A DNA stretch of 64,000 bases from Effrenium voratum (GCA_963377175.1 CAUJNA010002979.1:425001-489000); one strand, 5' to 3'. Counted from the first letter of the stretch, positions 25,535 through 36,653 are shown. The notes: generated by a model from the sequence alone, not told the origin. Translations and numbers: made by a program.

Positions 25535-26248
25535 GCGGGCGTGTCTTTTTTGGGAAAGTACCCTTTTGGTGATTTGGGAAGGGGGGGGGAAAGGGGTGAG
25601 ACAAGCCTGCTTTTCTTGCAGACAATGTGCTTGAGGTGTATGTTATTGGTTGACCATGGGCCAGATGCACGCTGGCGCTTGGGTGGGCAACAGTGATCCG
25701 AAAGATGGTTTCGCTTGAATGCTCTTCAAATGGTATCAGCCCCATTGCCTTGAGATTTGATCGCTTGGCTAGCGGTAGCCCAAGGCCCAAGCCAACCTTT
25801 GCCCAAGCGCCGGCGTGGCAAGAAGAGCAGGCCACAGATGCACACTGAAGGCGTTGGGATCAGCTCCCAGGTTCAAGTTCCGAGCAGCCAACATGGGTGA
25901 ATCAAATTAGTGGACGATGGTGACCATGGCCAAACAATATAACTTTCCAAGAACTAGGAAGGACGGGCTAGACAAGTAACCCGCCATGCATTATGCCTAT
26001 GTCAGGCCAGGCCGAAGTGACATTATCCCCTGCCTGGTCCACGAATGTATTCTAAAAACCACCCAGCTGCAAGCGCCCTGTTTCTTCAGAAGGAGTCGCA
26101 AGTGCGTTTCAACCGTTGGATTTAGATAGGGACCCCCTCCCCATCTAAACGCTGTCCACCAAGCGGTCCCTAAATTAGAAATCATGCCCTACCGTGTCCA
26201 CGTTTCGGCGCTCATGATTGCCTGCCGGTCGAAGCGGACCGTTTCCAG

Positions 26249-26361
26249 GTTCCCCGCCGGAGCCAGACAGCCCCACCTCGCCGGAGCCGGACATCTCCTT
26301 CGACATCGGCACAGAGGAATTCACAGAGAGCCTCATGCGCGCAGGCTTCCCGGCGGCCAAG
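26249..26361 (+). CDS. Exon of an EF-hand-like protein
   Basis: After GTTTCCAG and ending AAG|GC. It reads SPPEPDSPTSPEPDISFD followed by IGTEEFTESLMRAGFPAAK. The second half looks like the end of an EF-hand loop and its F helix (I-G-T-E-E-F-hydrophobic pattern). It ends in phase 0 and joins in frame with the exon at 27209, across a GC donor. The protein is probably a calcium-binding or calmodulin-like regulator, inferred from the following exons. Confidence 0.5.
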
Positions 26362-26574
26362 GCGGGGCCAGAGGCCGCATTTCGGGGTCGAAATAGGGGA
26401 CCCCAAATGGGTGGTGTCCTTTGTTGGTGTGCCTTTGAGCCAACCCCAAGAAAGGGGCCCACATAAAAACGCGCAGATTTCTGCCGGTGATGGGAGGCAT
26501 GGTGCGAAGACGATGTACTGCCATAGTTGGAGAGAGGGATGTGGAAGGATGTTACAGAGTACGTATTTGGGTGA

Positions 26575-26735
26575 GCGACCGGGCGGGTGGGTGGGTGCGT
26601 GAGTCAGTGAGTGCGTGCGTGGGTGAGTGGGTGGGTGAGTCACTGAGTCACTGAGTCAGTGAGTGAGTCAGTAAGTGAGTCAGTGAGTCAGTGAGTCCGT
26701 GAGTCAGTGAGTCAGTGATTGAGTGTCATATTAAT
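26575..26735 (+). repeat. Degenerate GAGT/GTGA tetranucleotide array
   Basis: About 160 bp built of GGGT, GAGT and GTCA words (for example GAGTCAGTGAGTCAGTGAG), lying in the intron between the exons at 26249 and 27209. Confidence 0.85.
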
Positions 26736-27208
26736 ATTGGCTGACAAGTGCTTGTCGTCAATGTGAGCTCGAGCTGTCGATGACGCTCTCCAGTTCTCGC
26801 TTAGTTGCTTTTCTTGTTCGCCATCACGATGCCAAGACCTTGTGGATAAGCTGCTCGCACGTCACACACACACACACAACATGCACATGGCAACTGGGAA
26901 GGCCTGCTACTCTGTGTTGTAGGCAGCATGTTCCAGTCCTCAGATTCGATTGCAGGTTCCGCACTCTTCTTTTGAAGGCAGAGGGTCCCCTGAATTTTGT
27001 CACGTTTCATATTATGCTGGGCGCCTCTTCGGTTATGCCCTTTTGCAAGTCAGACAGGAGCGGGGTCGCCCATCAAACTGTTGCTTCTTGGGCTTCTCCT
27101 ATACTGAGAGTCCATTCGACAGGTTTATGAGATCATTTGCGGGCACCTAAGGAGAAACTACAAAGTGATGAACATGCCGCATCAAACGTTCAACGGTTCC
27201 CGTGCCAG

Positions 27209-27324
27209 GTGGACGGCCCTGCGGCGTTCAACTTCCTTTGTCGGCCCCGCACGGGCCTGGGTGGCCGCATCGGCCTCCAGGACTTTCTGCGCCTCTTAGA
27301 GATCTCGGTGCCGCTCAGCTGGCG
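27209..27324 (+). CDS. Exon with EF-hand-like motif
   Basis: Starts after CGTGCCAG in phase 0 and ends before GTCTTG leaving two bases. The helix-loop-helix reads AAFNFLCRPRTGLGG then RIGLQDFLRLLEISVPLSW: the loop keeps Gly at position 6, Ile at position 8 and an acidic residue at 12, but lacks Asp at position 1, so calcium binding is doubtful. Two left-over bases plus one from the next exon complete an Arg codon. Confidence 0.6.
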
Positions 27325-27496
27325 GTCTTGGGATTCGGGATGCGCGTGTCAGGTTGGGTCGAAACGAGTTGCTTGAGCTTTGTTTGCAGTTGCTCCTTGT
27401 TCTTTTCCGGAAGGAATGTTGAAATATGCATTGCTGAAATGGGAAGGAGCACCATATCAGCAGGCAGCAGCATATATAATATACAGTGCAGGGATG

Positions 27497-27497
<1 letters not shown>

Positions 27498-27554
<57 letters not shown>

Positions 27555-27580
27555 CAGCGAGAGAGAGAGAGCGAGAGCAG
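27498..27580 (+). repeat. GA dinucleotide microsatellite
   Basis: About 80 bp of GA with a few GC and CAG interruptions, purine-rich on the plus strand, opposite to the CT tract at 20.3 kb. It lies in an intron. Confidence 0.9.
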
Positions 27581-27638
27581 GGGAGTTCCTGCTACGCTAA
27601 AGGCATGCACGGGTCCCGGCGAGCCTGACCTGTGCCAG

Positions 27639-27720
27639 CAACGGGCCAAGGCCAGCGTCAACTGAAAGGCTGCTTGAGCTTTACGACAAGCTCGTCGAGA
27701 AGCATGAGAGCATCGAGACT
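27639..27720 (+). CDS. Exon, helix after EF-hand-like unit
   Basis: Follows CTGTGCCAG and completes an Arg codon begun in the previous exon. It reads NGPRPASTERLLELYDKLVE then KHESIET. The end is uncertain within about ten bases. A charged helix between EF-hand units is plausible. Confidence 0.5.
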
Positions 27721-27923
27721 GCTGCTTGTTCTTGCATGCCGAATGCCCCCGTTCATACCGGGGATTCCAAAACCTCAGCTATACAAGGGAACGTATAGGC
27801 CAACAAGTGACCTGACCCTTCCGGCAGTACAGGTAGTGTGCGTGGAATGCAGGCATGGGCAGTCCGCCAACCAGGGAAACCCATCTATTTCCAACCTAAA
27901 AGGACACCTATGGCCACTGGCAG

Positions 27924-28049
27924 AGGGCGATGGGCTCGGCCAAGTCCTCGCGCTCGCCGCTCGAGGCCTTCAACGCCCTGGATGCGAACCTAGAGGGCGC
28001 CTTGACCCAGGAAGCCTTCTCTGCGGGCCTGGAGGCCGGGGGCCACAAG
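27924..28049 (+). CDS. Exon with EF-hand motif 1 of a pair
   Basis: After CCACTGGCAG and ending AAG|GC. It encodes SPLEAFNALDANLEGALTQE and then AFSAGLEAGGHK. This is a good EF-hand: E helix, loop DANLEGALTQEA (Asp 1, Asn 3, Gly 6, Leu 8), then F helix; position 12 is Ala instead of Glu, so affinity may be low. Phase 0 end, GC donor, joins in frame to the exon at 28401. Confidence 0.7.
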
Positions 28050-28400
28050 GCAGTAAGGCCATAGATTTTGATTGATGGTAGGGAAAGGAACCTGCTTGTT
28101 GCATGCTTTTTGAGGCCTAGGGCATGTGTCCCTCTCAAGTTGGGAATGACAACATTTCAGCGGCCGTCAAAGCTCCACAAGTCTTGACCTGCAATCCCAA
28201 TCCCAGAGCCCTCTCGCACGAGCTTCCAAGCAGACGAAAGCTAGAGGCAAACAGAACTCACTTCCTGAGTTCATGAACTTTAAACTTTTTGGGACGGCCA
28301 TTTTAGTGGCAAATCTAAAGTTTGGACTTTTCTGGATTTTCCATCCACCCAACCAGTGAGAAAAAGAAGGGGTTGTTGGCCACGTCCCTTCTGCTGCCAG

Positions 28401-28490
28401 GAGTTGGGCCTGGAAGATGTGGAGCCCCTCTTCGTGGCCTTGGACTCCAGCCGCCAAGGCTACATCACCCGCGAGGATTTCCGCAGCTCG
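28401..28490 (+). CDS. Exon with EF-hand motif 2 of a pair
   Basis: Starts after CTGCTGCCAG in phase 0, continuing from the previous exon. It reads ELGLEDVEPLFVALDSSRQG and then YITREDFRSS: loop DSSRQGYITRED has Asp 1, Ser 3, Gln 5, Gly 6, Ile 8 and Asp 12, which is near canonical. Together with the exon at 27924 it makes a paired EF-hand lobe. The donor is probably TCG|GA. Confidence 0.7.
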
Positions 28491-29036
28491 GATTCCATTT
28501 TGGCGGGCATTTTTAATTGGCGCCAGCTGTGATACCAAACGAATCCATGCGAAGTTTCAGGTTTCAGTGCAAAAACCCAAAGGAATCCATGTGATTCTCG
28601 GTCGGGTTCTTTGGTTGTCCCGTTCCACTTTTCCTTTTCCGTCTTTGGGTCCTGGCTGTTTGATTCTCGGTGAAGTTTCAGTGCAAAAACGGGCGTGGTT
28701 CATTTTGGTATTGCAAGGGTCGAGATCAGGGGCAGCGGCCAACCTGGAACTGGTTGACCCACTGCGTGCTGTGACGGGCACATGCGATGCTCTCCACAGC
28801 AGCCTTAAGTTGAGGAGGTACTAGCTGTGACAGCTTGTGGGTCAGAGTGCGGCCGTATTGATCAGCTTCAGTATTCTATCATATTGCCTAGTGTGAACCG
28901 CCCAATATCTTCGTGCTTTATCCGGAATAGTCTGTCCAACTCGGCCCAACTAACCACGGGACCTCCATTCTCCCGAGCTGCGCCAGACTCGGCCGTCCGG
29001 ACATCGGTGTAAAACCGGCTGCCAAGGAATCCTCAG

Positions 29037-29169
29037 CATGACAAAGCGCATGAAGGATTTGGAGCTGGCCTCCACAGCGGTGCGTTGGCTGGTGACAGCT
29101 GCAGGCTCATTGCCAGCACTGCTGGAGCAGGCGGGGCCGCTGGGCATCTTAGAGGACAAGAACTGCAAG
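29037..29169 (+). CDS. Weak candidate exon
   Basis: After ATCCTCAG, the frame reads KRMKDLELASTAVRWLVTAA then GSLPALLEQAGPLGILEDKN. It is helical and hydrophobic with no clear domain. It lies between two EF-hand exons and might supply the helix missing before the loop at 29616, but limits and phase are uncertain. Confidence 0.3.
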
Positions 29170-29615
29170 TTTTTGGGGGTAGATTCAGTGCATTTGGTTT
29201 GTGGACAGGCCAAATTTGTAACTAAAGACCTGCGAGCCTGGTTGGTGCCAACATTCGCTTGAATCCTGGGACAACTGATGCTGATCATGTCGGCAGCTTA
29301 TTTTGACTTCTGGATGGCGGCCCCTCGACGTGCTTTTGATTGAGGGTGAAAGGTCCCTCACTTCTGGATGTTTTTGAATTCGGGTTGGTGAATGATGGCA
29401 ATTAGTGCAGGTTAAACGCAGCTGATACAGTAACCAGTGACCAAGCTGGGCTGGTGCTGCCAACATCCCACTTGTCCCTTCTTGGGAGAAGCTGATTCCG
29501 CCACTTCTGCCATGTTCTTCTGGCATGTTTGAGGCATCGTCACCCTTTTCCCACGCACAGCTTGGTGAAGTTCGCCCTTTTTTGTTTTTCACGGTGCATC
29601 TGAGCTGAGCTCCAG

Positions 29616-29690
29616 GTGGACGAGCAGAAGCAGGGCAGCGTCACTCTGCAGGACTTCCTCTCCGCGGCCACGCGGCTGGGCTTTCCAGAG
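29616..29690 (+). CDS. Exon with EF-hand loop
   Basis: Twenty-five codons after GAGCTCCAG, ending GAG|GC, phase 0 both sides: VDEQKQGSVTLQDFLSAATR then LGFPE. Loop DEQKQGSVTLQD has Asp 1, Gln 3, Gln 5, Gly 6, Val 8 and Asp 12, followed by a proper F helix. The E helix must come from an upstream exon. This is good support for a multi-EF-hand protein. Confidence 0.65.
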
Positions 29691-30518
29691 GCGAGCGCCC
29701 CAGGCCGCGAGCGCCGGGCGCCGGTGGGCGGTCCGCGTGTCGGTGAGTCTGCCGGACGCCAAGGATTACGGGTGAAATATAGAAGGCTACACCAAAACAA
29801 AGCGCGCAGCATGCTTCAATAAAGGGTGGGTAAGGTGAACCCTCATTTTGCTCCACAAACCTGGTGCTTTATGCGGGAAGGGTGTCACAATCAGACTAGA
29901 CAGGGAGGAGAGGAAAGCATGACTACCATACATTGCACATGGGCCCACGAGGTAACAAGTTGCAGGATTGAACATCACATTTGGTAACTCGATAGCTGAT
30001 GAAAATTGGTGAAATGGGCGACCTTTATAGTTCTGTTCATCGGGAGCTGAGACTCCAACCCGCATCATACATGCCGTCTAATATGTTCCAAGATGTCGTT
30101 CAAGTTCTGAGCGTGCCAGCGCTAGGCATTGTGCAAGTGAGACACTGAGACACTCAAGGATTGATGCAATGAGCAGGCCCTTTTGGGCTGCGCGGCGTGT
30201 CTGACTAGACATGCTGGCAAGGACCCCGAGTGATTGTTGTTTCCCGAAGTTTGGCAGGTGTGTTTCCCTAATGCAAAGCGCACCTGGTGCAGACTAAGCC
30301 CACCCAGAATCAACTGCACTCCGCCGATCCAATAGCCCTAGGCCACTGCCGGCCTTTATCCCCCGTGTCCGAATCTGCTGGCCTCATTATTTTACCATGA
30401 CCAAAGTCACCCCCCCAAGTGGTGGGTTAAGGGGAACAACCGATTCCATTGACTTTGACCCCCAACTGTCAAAAGACTCAGAGTGGGAGGCCTGGAAGTC
30501 GCCTTCGGCTTTGCGCAG

Positions 30519-30647
30519 CTGGCGGAGCTGGCGGAGGAAGCCGAGCGCCTCAGCCACAGAGCCTTTCTGTCGCTGAAGGCCCTGGAGGCGGACGTGCCCA
30601 GCGCCCTCGTGAAGCTCGAGGAGGGCGAATCAAAAACGGCTTCGAAG
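30519..30647 (+). CDS. Candidate exon, helical segment
   Basis: Forty-three codons between TTTGCGCAG and AAG|GT, phase 0. It reads LAELAEEAERLSHRAFLSLK then ALEADVPSALVKLEEGES. Strong Ala/Leu/Glu content and G/C-rich third positions indicate coding. It is probably a linker helix in the same protein as the EF-hand exons. Confidence 0.5.
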
Positions 30648-30809
30648 GTCAGATCCGAAGGGTTCCAAAAAGGCGCCGGTGAATGACGAGTTATGATTTC
30701 TTGTTGCTTCTTCTTCTTCTTCTTAGTGTTTTTGTGTTTCAAAACAAAAACGTCCTGTTTTTTGTTCATTCCCTTGGCGCTCAGTGCAAAAACGGTCCAA
30801 CTCGCGAAG

Positions 30810-30894
30810 GAGCTGCTCTTCCATGACTCAGCGGACCCGGCCTTGCAGACTTTGAGCCGCGCGGAGAGCATCAGCTTCCTGGAATTCCAAACAG
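30810..30894 (+). CDS. Candidate exon
   Basis: With acceptor GCGAAG|G the frame continues in phase from the previous exon: ELLFHDSADPALQTLSRAES then ISFLEFQT, ending before AG|GC. An alternative start lies at 30785. No domain recognised. Confidence 0.4.
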
Positions 30895-31820
30895 GCCGGG
30901 CACACGGGAAAACCCAATTCACAGGCCGGGCATGGAACCAGAAGAGGGTTGAAGTTGGATGGGCTGGGAACGATTGGGGTGAGGGGCCGGCTTTAAAAGA
31001 CGCCCGCTTGCCCATCACCATACGGAGGCCCCTGCGGAAGCAAAGTTGGGTTGATGTAGGGGCTGCTTGCCATCCAACTAGTTGCTTTTTGTCGAGTTAA
31101 GCCGATTTTGCCCACCTTGCCATTGCCCGATATGCAGGCAGCAAGGCATGAAGCTCAATGCTCTTATGTAGCATGTTGTATCACAAAACCTCAACACGTC
31201 CACAAGTTGTGTAATAGCCGTCTTTCAGGGTAGGTTGGCGACCTCACCTCAGGGCGTCAGGGTCCAGACATCAATCATGCCGAGCGCATACGGCTGCCAG
31301 AGATGACGAAAAGGCGAAAGGCAACAAAGAAGCAGAGAAGCAAAGCTCGGAGAGCATTTCCTGTCAGGCCTCCAGGGAGCACCTCTTGAGCCGCAGGCAT
31401 GGCGGGTTGGCGGGTTGGCAGATTGGCGCGGGTTACCAGGTCGGGCGTGGGTGAGAACATTGAGGCATAGTTGAGTTTGGGGAAGTAACCCATGACTTGG
31501 CATTGGCAAGCCTTGAAACATAAGACTTTGGAAACCCCTTCTGCCTTAGGGTGAGCAATACGTTTTCGTGAGCAAACGGCCCGATGGCACAATGCGGATG
31601 AGACGGCGTTCGTGCCGCCCATGAGCCAAAGCAAATTGTGAGGCGTTCCACATCTAAAAGCAACCGGCGGATTCACTGACCTCTTTCGGACATGACGTTC
31701 ACGTTGCTCTTCATTTGTTCGTCTGGCCTTCCTGAAAAGTGTGCCGTGGGTTCCAAACTCATCAATACGCATGTATGAAAAACACTCGTTGTCTGCCCCC
31801 AGCCCAACTGCAAGGGAAAT

Positions 31821-31923
31821 GGGTCCAAGTACCTGAGGATGGCTAATGGGTCCAAGTACCTGAGGATGGCTTCTGCGGGCTAAAAAGGGGTCTAAGTACC
31901 TCCTTAGAAGGTGCTTGGACCCT
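31821..31923. repeat. Inverted-repeat element family 1, with partial duplication
   Basis: A 27 bp partial copy (GGGTCCAAGTACCTGAGGAT...) is followed directly by a fuller copy at 31848-31923 ending GGTGCTTGGACCC. The inner TCTAAGTACCTCC block is as in the other copies. Confidence 0.7.
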
Positions 31924-32094
31924 GTGCACTAAGCCAAGCATTTCGTGGACAGGTCTCGCGTGTCACGTGCGCCTCGCTCGCTAGGCGCTTTTCTTCGTCT
32001 TGGACTCGGGTGCTGGAACCCTGGGGGCGCCTGCCTTTGCCTCGGTGCAGGCGGGTCGTCGGGAAGTGAGCCAGGGGTCAACAGCCCATCTTTC

Positions 32095-32231
32095 AAGCCC
32101 CATAAATAGAATGGTTGACCCAGTTTAGATCCCTGGGTTCAAACGAAAGCTAGGGGCACACCAACAAACAAGCAAGCCTTAGGGTTCAACTGTTCAACCC
32201 CCATTGAATGAGATGTTGACCCAATTTGGAT
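32095..32231. repeat. Local duplication of about 40 bp
   Basis: The segment ending AATGGTTGACCCAGTTTAGAT (32095-32131) recurs as GAGATGTTGACCCAATTTGGAT at 32187-32231 with a similar CCCCAT upstream. Not coding. Confidence 0.5.
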
Positions 32232-33251
32232 GATGACAATCCTTGGATGGTGGCTTGAACCCCAGGGAACATGGTCCAAAACGGCAAGATGTCATTTGGT
32301 GTAATATCTCAAACGAAAATTGGCAGGTTGGTTTGTGAACAAGCCCTCCTGTTCCTGTCACTTTCTTTACTTGATAAAGTTGGCATGGCCGTGGATGTTG
32401 CACGCCGCCCGCCTGGGTGTCAGGGGTGTTGATTGTTTGGCAGTGCGCGCGCTAGATGAACAGACCCAGTGTTGGGTAGGCAGGGGGGACCGTGCGTTTG
32501 TTGTAGGTTGTCTGTTGTCGGCATCCCTTTCATGTGATCTATCGTGCTCGATTTGCACGAGGTTCCCATGAATAAGAGCATGGGCGGCAGCGCATTTGCC
32601 GCCAGAAGCAACAGCAGAACAACGAACCCTTCAACAAAAGCTTATTTTCCATCCCCGCACCCTTTTACTTTGCAGGATTTGGGTTGCTCCAACCATCAGT
32701 GTCTCAACTTGGATTGTGAGGGGACTGTGTTGTGGAGCTATGTGTTCTGACCTCTTTCGAACTGTCATTTCATTTGCGAAGCCCAATGGGTGCGTTGTAG
32801 CTTGTGGCTTGCTGTTCGCATTTCAAACCTGTTTTCCTTTCCTGGGTTTCATGTTTGAAGCACAGCTTTCGCACAGTTTTTCCAGCCAGCCATGGCAAAC
32901 CGTTAGTTTCTGGCCATCACGGCAGTGTGTGCAGAAGGTATCGCAGTCCTGTTCATCGAAATAATTTGGACTTCTGACTATTGACAGGACTGCCAAGCGC
33001 TCGAATGGATTCATGGGAAGGTTTGCAATCATACTTGATCATACTGCGAGTATGCAAGAAGGCTGATCCACTGCCTCCTTTCATGATCAGCAAACACTTA
33101 TGACTTATTGAAACATATACATATACTATATATAAGAGATATATACATTTATCTTATATATATATATGTATGTATGTATAGATTATGTGTGAATGCTATC
33201 CGGGGCGTACCGCCGGATGCCAGCTGCCCCCGCTTAGATGGCTTAGTCCAG

Positions 33252-33368
33252 GCAGTGAATGCGGCGGCTCAGTTGCGACGATTAGCCAACTGCCGGCGCT
33301 TTGTGGAGAACGGTTTCGGTGCCATTGACGCCAATGCCTTCCGGGCCCTTTTCGCTACCTGCCCAAAT
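33252..33368 (+). CDS. Exon with degenerate EF-hand-like motif
   Basis: Between TAGTCCAG and AAT|GTATGC, 39 codons, phase 0 both ends. It reads AVNAAAQLRRLANCRRFVEN then GFGAIDANAFRALFATCPN. The G-x-I-D-x-x-x-F spacing and flanking helices resemble an EF-hand whose loop has lost its acidic residues. The exon is followed directly by a GT microsatellite at the intron start. Confidence 0.55.
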
Positions 33369-33370
33369 GT

Positions 33371-33441
33371 ATGCGTGTGTGTGTGGGTGTTTGTGTTTGT
33401 GTTTGTGTCTGTGTTTGTGTTTGTGTGTGTGTGTTTGTTTT
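33371..33441 (+). repeat. TG-rich microsatellite at the intron start
   Basis: GTGTGTGTGTGGGTGTTTGTG and similar words for about 70 bp, beginning a few bases after the donor of the exon at 33252. Several alternative GT donors are thereby created. Confidence 0.85.
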
Positions 33442-33599
33442 TATGAGGCTTCGCGCTTGGGGGGTTGACTGGAAGGGAAACACAAGGAAACCACTCAGTG
33501 TTTTGGGGTCTCCCTGTTTTGACACATGCCTAGATATACTGCTCGCATCTCGAGCGCTTATGTAAAGATGTGGTCAGAATATCCCAAAAAGGTAGATTT

Positions 33600-34060
33600 C
33601 GCTGTGAAACGAGATGTCCCCGCACAAATCAACGAGATCAGAACGAGATAGTGTTGCAGAAAATCATGTGAAACGATCTAAAACAGGATCAAGACTTGGT
33701 CACATCTGTGAATGCAGACCCGCAAAAGGCAACAAGTCGAAACGAATCGAAACGAGTCCAAAACGAGTCCGCAGCGAGTGTCAGGGCTTTGCATGCTGCA
33801 CGTGCAGCGGGCAAGCACGATGTTCGAGTTGGAGCTGCCAAAGCGAGCTTCGCGTACTACACTTGCTCGCAAAAGTTGAGAGTTGAGTTTAGGTGGAGGT
33901 GTCAAAGCGCATGTTGCACACCCAGCTTGTACTGAACACGTGCTGTTTGCGGCTTGAAAGTGTAGAAAGAGAAAGGCACTGCAAAACGAGACGGTTCTTC
34001 CTTGATTTGCTTCGACTTTGTTTAGCGAGCCCAGCGAGTCCAAAACGAGATCAAGCCAAT
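33600..34060. repeat. Cluster of AACGAG motifs
   Basis: Words of the type AAACGAGTCC or AACGAGATC occur at about 33607, 33630, 33640, 33671, 33740, 33747, 33757, 33982, 34030 and 34042. They are irregularly spaced, all in the same orientation, with a gap at 33780-33975. No exon overlaps clearly. Confidence 0.5.
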
Positions 34061-34369
34061 GTTGGCTTTGCGGAGGACAAGAGAATGTGAGAGCTGCTAA
34101 CGGCGTCTAGTTCTTGGCTTTCCCATTCCGCACTCAACGTCCACGGTAAATCCAGCATCCTATGAATCAAGCGCTCAGCGAAGCAATGTTTGCTTGGAAA
34201 GTTCTTTCTTATCCCCAAACAGCTGACCACTAGTAGGCTTAGCGAATCATGGTGACGTTCAGTGGGTGTAGTTTTCAGTAGCTCTTCGGTGAAGGACCAT
34301 ACCTGTCCCAGCTTGAGATTATGTCGCCTTGACCAAAGGCCTGCATGTCTCCTGGGGCTTTTGATGGAG

Positions 34370-34456
34370 GCAGCTCCGGCCCCCCGAGCCGAGGAGCAGG
34401 GCGACGAGTTCGAGGCTGAGGAGACCCTGCCAAGGGTTTCATGGCCGAAAGCAGAG
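34370..34456 (+). CDS. Weak candidate exon, acidic
   Basis: Frame AAPAPRAEEQGDEFEAEETL then PRVSWPKAE between GATGGAG|G and GAG|GTCAGA. The first two thirds have coding-like third positions, the rest less so. No domain. Confidence 0.3.
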
Positions 34457-34737
34457 GTCAGATCCTACAGGGGCCGGCAGTGGCTGCAACGATTGCTGAA
34501 TACACTGCAGGAATCTTGGCAAAAAGCGGAGGTGTGCATTTCGATTTGGCATTTGTTGGCAAGCACCTGTGAGATGTGCCAAATTTCCGTGCCTTGTGAG
34601 ATGTTGGTTCTGGTGCGTGGGACGGCCTCAGCGGGCCTAGGGCAGAGAGTCTGCCACCCTGAACACGGAGCTTTTGCTTTGGCTTGGTCTCGGACTGTGT
34701 GCTTTGTTCTTTTCTAGTATGCTGCGCTAGGATGACT

Positions 34738-34847
34738 AGGTCCCCCCGGTAGTGCCCTTTTACCCCTTTTTGGGGGAGGGTTCCCCTACTAAAATAGACT
34801 ACAGAAAGAAAAGGTGCCCTTAGTCTAACCTCTCTACTGGAGGACCT
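34738..34847. repeat. Inverted-repeat element family 2, copy 2
   Basis: Starts AGGTCC and ends GGACCT. The interior matches 21382-21486 (TTTTTGGGGGAGGGTTCCCC, then TAAAATAGACTACAGAAA, then a TCTAACCTCT block). Inverted ends suggest a MITE. Confidence 0.7.
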
Positions 34848-35443
34848 GGATGAACAATGACTGTAGTCAGGCAGCAACCTGGAGCTGAGGGGTCCTGTAG
34901 TTGATAATGGCGTGGCCCTTTGATGTCATTCAAGTCTTGGCAGACGAACTCGGATAGGTGTAGTGGCGGGCCGTGGCGAGTGGCCCCTTTCAACGGTCAG
35001 CGAAGCATTCGATCGGGTGCCAGCGCGGACCAGCCATGACCAGCCCAGGATGACAGAGGGCGGAACCTCATGGAAAGGAATCCAGGCAGCCAATCTGGCG
35101 GAGCTTGGCTTTATTTGTTCCCAGTCTTGGAGGCGGGATGTGGAGAGAGCATTTGCTGTGCGCCAGGGCTCGGAATGCTAGATAGTGGGGTGATCCCTGT
35201 GTGCAAGGCCCCTAAAGCCTTTGCGCACTCGGCCTTGAGCCGGAAACATTCCTTCCAAGAATCGTTCAGGTCGAAGGTCGTTGGAGTTCCTGCTCCTTAA
35301 AAGAGCGGGGCCGGCGAGCCACTACAGTAATGTTTTCTGTGTTTAGTAAGCCTGCCTGACGATTGCCCATTTGTACATGCATGATGCCCAACACAACCAT
35401 GAGGTGGGTGGCTTGTTTACTCAAAGCCATGTGTTGTTGCCAG

Positions 35444-35535
35444 GAATCCGCCTGAGCTTTGAAAAGTATGGCCTGTTCGTTCGTGTGCAGGGCCAAAGCA
35501 CCGCCAGCGACTTCAAGGAGTTGCCAGATGCGCAG
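35444..35535 (+). CDS. Candidate exon upstream of the CFAP70-like block
   Basis: Between GTTGCCAG and CAG|GTGGGT. It reads IRLSFEKYGLFVRVQGQSTA then SDFKELPDAQ, ending in phase 0, which fits the start of the exon at 37028. The alternating hydrophobic pattern suggests beta structure, as expected for the N-terminal half of CFAP70, but I cannot align it confidently. Confidence 0.4.
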
Positions 35536-36540
35536 GTGGGTATCGAGGATAGTCAGGGCGGCCAGTAAACAAGAATCGAGTCATTGGCAGTTTGGTTCCA
35601 AGTATGTTTCACCCTCCTAGGCAAAAGGGCTGCCTTTCGGGGGGGAGCCGATCAATTCCAACTGCATTATTATATGTTTTTTTGCTAAAGCTCCTTGGCA
35701 CACAGCTATGCATAAGGTGAGCTGAGCAATTGGCCACGCGTTGATTTCTGGGGGAACGTGGGTTGAGAAGGGGTGATTCTAACACATCGCATTCTTTGAG
35801 GATGGCTGTGGCAATTGACTTGGAAATGCTGGATTACGTGTGGCCCCTTGCTATCCTGGGCTTGCCCATGATTTCCGAAGAAGGAGCTTGCAGCGGGCCA
35901 CCCTTTGCAACATTGTTGAAATTCTGCCTTACCACGGCAGGCTGAAAATAAGGCTTGCTCAATGAGCAATCCCGTGGAGGGATCTCAATGCTATCGTTTG
36001 TCGAGCGTGATCCATCACCTTTGTCGACGGTTTGGGCTGAATGACTTTCCTCACTTTTTCTCGTTCTCGGGCGCTTAGAATGTTGAACACGGCAGGCCCC
36101 AAAAGCGCGCTGAAGCGCCAGCATCCCAAGCTTCTTCTGTTTTACCAAGAGCCTCAACTCTTCCGGACCTCAGCCAGCATCACTCCAATTGCATGGCTTC
36201 CGACCTGTCCACACATATGTCGAAGTTTGCCTGGTTTGCCTGGCTTCGGCAAATGTGCTGCAAACCTTTGCCCCTTCTTCCAGCACATTCCAGCACTCGT
36301 TTCAACACCTATCCGTGTTTGATGAAGAGTTTATATCCCATGCTGAAGGGATGCCCGACGGTGTTATTGAAAGACTAGGGTGTTGCCTGGGTATTGCCCG
36401 ATTGGTCCAGGATCATGTCAATGTGGTGGTTTCATGGTGAACATATGCCTGCTTCCGCAGGTTGTGTTCTGGATCAATGCCTTTGTTTCCAGGCACGGAA
36501 ACCAGCTGCTCCATGCAGGAAAGTATCATTTTGCCAAGGG

Positions 36541-36650
36541 ATGTTAGGACTTTCACTTGTTGCCTGGGCTTTCCGTATTAAACCTCCAAAAGATAGTCAC
36601 GTTTAGCAGGGGAGCAGATTTCGCAACCGAGTGTAGCTGAAATTTCGTGC
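36541..36650. repeat. Dispersed element family 3, copy 2
   Basis: Same block order as 9825-9932: ATGTTAGGAC, then GGGCTTTCC, ATTAAACC, CAAAAG, and TTTAGCAGGGGAGCAG followed by GCAACCGAG. It stops only a few bases before a family 1 element. Confidence 0.65.
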
Positions 36651-36653
36651 ACC

